Assembly: GCA_013824385.1 (NCBI GenBank)
Contig: PNNU01000018.1
Location: forward strand, 1-17,370
Length of the DNA stretch: 17,370 nt
DNA from: Anaerolinea sp.
Lineage (GTDB): Bacteria; Chloroflexota; Anaerolineae; Anaerolineales; Anaerolineaceae
Direction: 5' to 3'
Part shown: positions 13,891-17,370 of the stretch, one piece after another
Layout: each line of letters begins with the position of its first letter
Numbering within the stretch: the stretch's first letter is position 1
The notes under the pieces: generated by a model
The model's input: only the letters and a program-made list of their open reading frames with translations
Databases searched by the model: none
Told to the model about the DNA's origin: nothing
Position numbers and translations under genes: made by a program

Positions 13891-15936
13891 ATGAGTAATT
13901 TTGACCTTCGTTTTCGTCAGATACACCTTGATTTCCATACGAGTGAAGCTATCGATGGCATCGGTTCACAGTTTGACCCAGTAGAGTTTGCAAACACTCT
14001 CGAAAAAGCACGGGTGAATTCGATTACATGCTTTGCTCGTTGTCACCATGGTTGGATTTACTATGACACGCCATTAAATCCGGAGCGACGACATCCGCAT
14101 CTCGCGATCAACCTGCTCAAGGAACAAATTGATGCCTGCCATGCCAGGAATATTCGAGTACCGATATATACCTCCGTTCAATGGGACCACTATACGGCTG
14201 ATAACCATCCTGAATGGCTTGCTTTGGATGAAAAGGGGTGTATCAGCTCCTTTCAGGATTTGTCACCATTTGAAGCAGGCTTTTACCGCGATCTGTGCCT
14301 GAACTCTCCTTACGTTGAAGCTTTTCTCAAACCGCACGTGCGAGAAATTGCAGAAACCCTTCCGGTGGATGGCCTTTTCTTCGATGTTGTACGTCCATTA
14401 GTATGTTCTTGCCACTACTGCCGGGCTAAAATGGACATTGAAGGTTTAGATTTCGCCGATACGGGTGCCCGCAGGCAGTTTGCTTTGCAGACCGTCAACC
14501 GTTTCAAACAAGATATGACAAACTTTATACGGCAGTTCAATTCAGAATGTACGATATTTTATAACGAAGGGCACATTGGCACACGGCATCATCCAGTTGC
14601 TGATGTTTATACCCACTTTGAACTTGAAAGCTTGCCAAGCGGTGACTGGGGTTACTTGCATTTTCCGCTTACCATGCGCTATGCGCGCACTTTTGGAAAA
14701 AATTGTGTGGGCCAAACTGGTAAGTTCCATACCGGTTGGGGAGATTTTCACTCTTTCAAGAATGTGGAGGCATTGCAGTACGAATGCTTTCGCATGTTAG
14801 CACTGGGAGCCAAATGCTGCATCGGTGACCAACTCCATCCCCTGGGTAAACTTGAACCGCAAGTATACGAATTAGTGGGATCGGTTTATCGCGAGGTGGA
14901 GAAAAAGGAGCCATGGTGTCAAAATATCAAGCCGTTGGTAGATATCGGCGTTTTAACACCTGAAGAATTCTGTGGCGCTGAAATAGGAGGATTACCTCCT
15001 GCGTTGATGGGTATAACGCGAATGTTGGATGCTAGTGCGCACCAATTCGATATCATTGATACTAGTAGCGACCTATTATGTTACAAGATCATTGTTTTGC
15101 CGGATAATATTCCGGTTAATGCAGACCTGGCTCAAAAATTGCGGGTTTTCCTTGATCGCGGAGGTGCACTGATGGCCTCATTTGAATCAGGGATGAATGA
15201 AGACGCAAAAGAATTCGCGCGTCAGGAGATGGGGATTCAACTCAAAAGCGATGGACCGCGTGACTTGAATGGCGATCTGGTTCGCGGCAAATTCTTTCCG
15301 CATGCTGACTATATCGAGTATTTCTTTCCTGGTAAGCTAAGTCAAGGATTAGCGCAGACCGAATACGCATTATACATTCGTGGCATGGATGTCGAAGCCG
15401 TACCCGGTTCAGAAGTATTGGTGAACAAGGTCTTATCCTATTTTGATCGTACTTATGAGCATTTTTGTTCACACCGGCAAACACCTTCATCTGGGCAAGT
15501 AGATGAGCCTGCGGTAATCAAAAAAGGACGCGCCATCTATTTTGCGAATCCTATTTTCACGGAATATGACAAACTTGCACCGAAGTGGGAAAAGCAATTA
15601 TTCTTGAATGCATTGGACTTGCTTTTACCCGATCCGCTCGTACGTCATGATGGTCCAACAACTTTACTCGTTACCGTCAATGAACAGTCATCGGAAAACC
15701 GGTGGGTTGTCCATCTAATCCACTATATCCCAGAGCGGCGTAGTCAACAAATCGACACCATCGAAGACGTGATCCCTCTCTATAATGTGAAAATATCAAT
15801 CAAATCGTCCAATATCAAATCAGTGAAATGTGTACCCGAACAAGAAACATTACCCTTCACCCTGAATAATGAACGTGTCGAATTCATATTACCTCGATTG
15901 GTAGGACATCAAATGATCGCTTTGGAACTAAATTAA
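13891..15936 (+). CDS. Glycoside hydrolase, GHL6/beta-galactosidase-trimerisation type
   Basis: This is a probable cytoplasmic glycosidase of 681 residues without a signal peptide. The N-terminal part (about 8-330) reads as a TIM barrel of the GHL6 group: LRFRQIHLDFHTSEAIDGIG, FARCHHGWIYYDT, PIYTSVQWDHYTADNHPEWL and VDGLFFDVVRP (Asp165), then FYNEGH (Glu226) and THFELESLPSGDWGYLHFP (Glu244, Glu246). CSCHYC at 172-177 is a cysteine cluster often seen in such proteins. A beta-galactosidase trimerisation-like domain follows at about 345-545, and a beta-rich C-terminal domain ends the protein. Related proteins include alpha-L-fucosidases of GH151 as I recall them, so alpha-L-fucosidase or alpha-L-galactosidase activity is my preferred guess, with low certainty. 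The Shine-Dalgarno is weak. It sits between the importer and a PfkB kinase, which fits hydrolysis of an imported glycoside. Confidence 0.75.
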   Translation: MSNFDLRFRQIHLDFHTSEAIDGIGSQFDPVEFANTLEKARVNSITCFARCHHGWIYYDTPLNPERRHPHLAINLLKEQIDACHARNIRVPIYTSVQWDHYTADNHPEWLALDEKGCISSFQDLSPFEAGFYRDLCLNSPYVEAFLKPHVREIAETLPVDGLFFDVVRPLVCSCHYCRAKMDIEGLDFADTGARRQFALQTVNRFKQDMTNFIRQFNSECTIFYNEGHIGTRHHPVADVYTHFELESLPSGDWGYLHFPLTMRYARTFGKNCVGQTGKFHTGWGDFHSFKNVEALQYECFRMLALGAKCCIGDQLHPLGKLEPQVYELVGSVYREVEKKEPWCQNIKPLVDIGVLTPEEFCGAEIGGLPPALMGITRMLDASAHQFDIIDTSSDLLCYKIIVLPDNIPVNADLAQKLRVFLDRGGALMASFESGMNEDAKEFARQEMGIQLKSDGPRDLNGDLVRGKFFPHADYIEYFFPGKLSQGLAQTEYALYIRGMDVEAVPGSEVLVNKVLSYFDRTYEHFCSHRQTPSSGQVDEPAVIKKGRAIYFANPIFTEYDKLAPKWEKQLFLNALDLLLPDPLVRHDGPTTLLVTVNEQSSENRWVVHLIHYIPERRSQQIDTIEDVIPLYNVKISIKSSNIKSVKCVPEQETLPFTLNNERVEFILPRLVGHQMIALELN

Positions 15937-16057
15937 GTTGGATTTCAGTATCCCTAAAAAATTAAATATAAGATTCTTTGCTGATGTGACAAAGATATTG
16001 TCAAAAAATTCAATTCTTTATTATTAACGATTTCTTGTACCATTTTGGAGTTATGAA

Positions 16058-16960
16058 ATGAGTTTGTCATCCAACTTATACGATATTGCTTTCATCGGAC
16101 ATATGTGCTTTGACGAAGTGATTCCTTACAAGGGAGAACCACGAATAGCGCCCGGCAGCGCTGTATTGTGTGGGGCATTGGCAGCGGCAAGGGTGGGCAA
16201 AAAAGTGGCCGTGATAACCAAATTAGCTTCCATTGATGATCATATCCTTGAGCCGATGCGGCAGAATGGAATTGAGGTGTTTGCCATCCCGGCTGCGGAA
16301 ACGACTTACATGAAGGTTGTGCATTCGACAGCTGATGTTGACGAACGCCAAATCTATCAATTAATCAATGCAGGTTTTTTCTCACTGGCTGACATGCCAA
16401 AAATAGTCGCGCGGCAAGTGCATTTAGCCGGCATCACAGATCAAGAATTCGATCTGGAGTTTATTCGCGGCTTAAAAGAAAAAGGATATCGGCTGTCAGT
16501 AGATATGCAAAGTTTTGTGCGTCAAGTGAACCCAATCACACGCGAGATTGCTTTTCAAGATGTGCCTGACAAGAAAGAAATTGTCCACCAAGTAGACATG
16601 GTAAAACTGGATATCGTTGAAGCCAAATTATTGACGGGTACTAGCAATCTGGAGCAGGCGGCTTTGGTCATAGAATCCTGGGGTTGTTCTGAAATCTTGA
16701 TAACAAATTCTGACGGTGTTTTGGCTCGAGTAAATGGCAGAACTTTTTACGAGAAGTTTTCTAACAAGAGCGTAGTAGGTCGAACCGGACGTGGTGATAC
16801 TACCTTTGCGGCATACATGGCCCGACGCCTGGATCATGATGTGGCAGAATCTTTGAGATTTGCCGCAGCATTGGTATCCATAAAAATGGAGACACCAGGA
16901 CCATTTTGTGGAACATTAGCCGATGTTTTAGAGCGGATGCAAGCCAGGCATATTGGCTGA
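16058..16960 (+). CDS. PfkB/ribokinase-family carbohydrate kinase
   Basis: This 300-residue cytoplasmic kinase of the ribokinase (PfkB) fold uses ATP to phosphorylate a sugar or related polyol. The N-terminal glycine-rich signature is APGSAVLCGALAAARVGKKVAVITKLA, and the C-terminal signature is VVGRTGRGDTTFAAYMARRL with the catalytic base Asp247. The GRGD form replaces the more usual GAGD. KLDIVEAKLLTG is the family's NxxE-like block. The substrate cannot be assigned. The ATG at 16058 has GGAG seven bases upstream; an overlapping ATG at 16053 is followed at once by a stop in its frame. It lies between the glycosidase and the GH65 phosphorylase, so it probably phosphorylates one of the monosaccharides they release. 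Confidence 0.9.
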   Translation: MSLSSNLYDIAFIGHMCFDEVIPYKGEPRIAPGSAVLCGALAAARVGKKVAVITKLASIDDHILEPMRQNGIEVFAIPAAETTYMKVVHSTADVDERQIYQLINAGFFSLADMPKIVARQVHLAGITDQEFDLEFIRGLKEKGYRLSVDMQSFVRQVNPITREIAFQDVPDKKEIVHQVDMVKLDIVEAKLLTGTSNLEQAALVIESWGCSEILITNSDGVLARVNGRTFYEKFSNKSVVGRTGRGDTTFAAYMARRLDHDVAESLRFAAALVSIKMETPGPFCGTLADVLERMQARHIG

Positions 16961-17024
16961 TAATACTGATTCTTGCAGCATCATTAACTAATTTCGATAT
17001 TATTTTTTAAAAGGATTAGATCCC

Positions 17025-17370
17025 ATGCACTTGCATAAAACCCCTATCAAGTATTTTCAAGGCGATCCATGGACGATTGTGGAAACCGGTTTCGACCCCA
17101 ATTATCAGAGAGTTTCTGAATCTGTTTTTTCCTTGGCTAACGAGTTCATGGGGGTCCGCGGTTATTTTGAAGAAGGTTACAGTGGAGATCATTTATTAGG
17201 CAGCTATTTTAATCATCTTTATGAGATGATGGATATTCGGCATGATCAATTGTTTAAAGGATTTATTACCAAGGGTGCGGCAATGGTTAATGCCGTTGAC
17301 TGGCTATATACACGCCTGTGGGTGGATGGAGAACAGCTTGATCTGGCTAAATCAAAATTCTCAGGGTTTT
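17025..17370 (+). CDS. GH65-family glycoside phosphorylase, N-terminal part
   Basis: Only the first 115 codons are in the window; the gene runs off the right edge. The visible part matches the N-terminal beta-sandwich of GH65 (maltose, kojibiose, nigerose and trehalose phosphorylases and related enzymes): PWTIVETGFDPNYQRVSES, FSLANEFMGVRGYFEEGYSG, then LLGSYFNHLYE and LWVDGEQLDL. The family splits alpha-glucosidic linkages with phosphate, giving beta-glucose-1-phosphate and a free sugar. The acceptor specificity lies in the catalytic (alpha/alpha)6 barrel outside the window. The start is the ATG at 17025 with AAAAGGA about nine bases upstream. It follows the PfkB gene in the same direction by 64 bp. 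A beta-phosphoglucomutase gene further right would be the natural next partner. Confidence 0.88.
   Translation, partial: MHLHKTPIKYFQGDPWTIVETGFDPNYQRVSESVFSLANEFMGVRGYFEEGYSGDHLLGSYFNHLYEMMDIRHDQLFKGFITKGAAMVNAVDWLYTRLWVDGEQLDLAKSKFSGF

Overview
The window is a carbohydrate-metabolism region of a bacterium with moderate GC. The best clue to the organism is the substrate-binding lipoprotein at 10462-11835: after its lipobox Cys it has a long Ala/Thr/Pro linker (ATPATPTAAAPTAAPA and onward), a style common in Chloroflexota, especially Anaerolineae. An Anaerolineae-like anaerobe is my best guess, inferred from style alone. No rRNA, tRNA, CRISPR array, IS element or phage gene was seen.

Layout. 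(1) 1-2584, minus strand: a YesM/YesN-type two-component pair, a histidine kinase followed by a response regulator whose C-terminus runs off the left edge. Divergent to it, at 2952-3605, is a YesL/DUF624 membrane protein. (2) 3606-4185: a gene-poor convergent gap with one possible coding remnant. (3) 4186-9893, minus strand: a GDP-mannose 3,5-epimerase (first gene), a compact GHMP sugar kinase, a tandem HIGH-type nucleotidyltransferase, a mannose-1-phosphate guanylyltransferase, an RbsD/FucU-type mutarotase and a LacI-family repressor. (4) 9894-10461: a divergent control region with two strong sigma70-type promoters, each followed directly by the same kind of LacI-type operator. (5) 10462-17370, plus strand: sugar ABC importer (binding lipoprotein and two permeases, no ATPase here), a GHL6/beta-galactosidase-trimerisation-type glycosidase (possibly alpha-L-fucosidase-like), a PfkB sugar kinase, and the start of a GH65 glycoside phosphorylase.

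How it fits together. The plus-strand arm looks like uptake and cytoplasmic breakdown of an oligosaccharide. The minus-strand arm looks like nucleotide-sugar synthesis: Man-1-P to GDP-Man to GDP-L-galactose (guanylyltransferase plus 3,5-epimerase), alongside a possible salvage branch (free sugar, mutarotase, GHMP kinase to sugar-1-P, nucleotidyltransferase to NDP-sugar). L-galactose and L-fucose are near-identical in shape, so a fucosidase-like glycosidase, a FucU-like mutarotase and a GDP-L-galactose-forming epimerase under one shared operator suggest a regulon for L-galactose- or L-fucose-type sugars. That pathway is inference. The epimerase identity and the paired promoters and operators are directly visible and are the strongest observations here.
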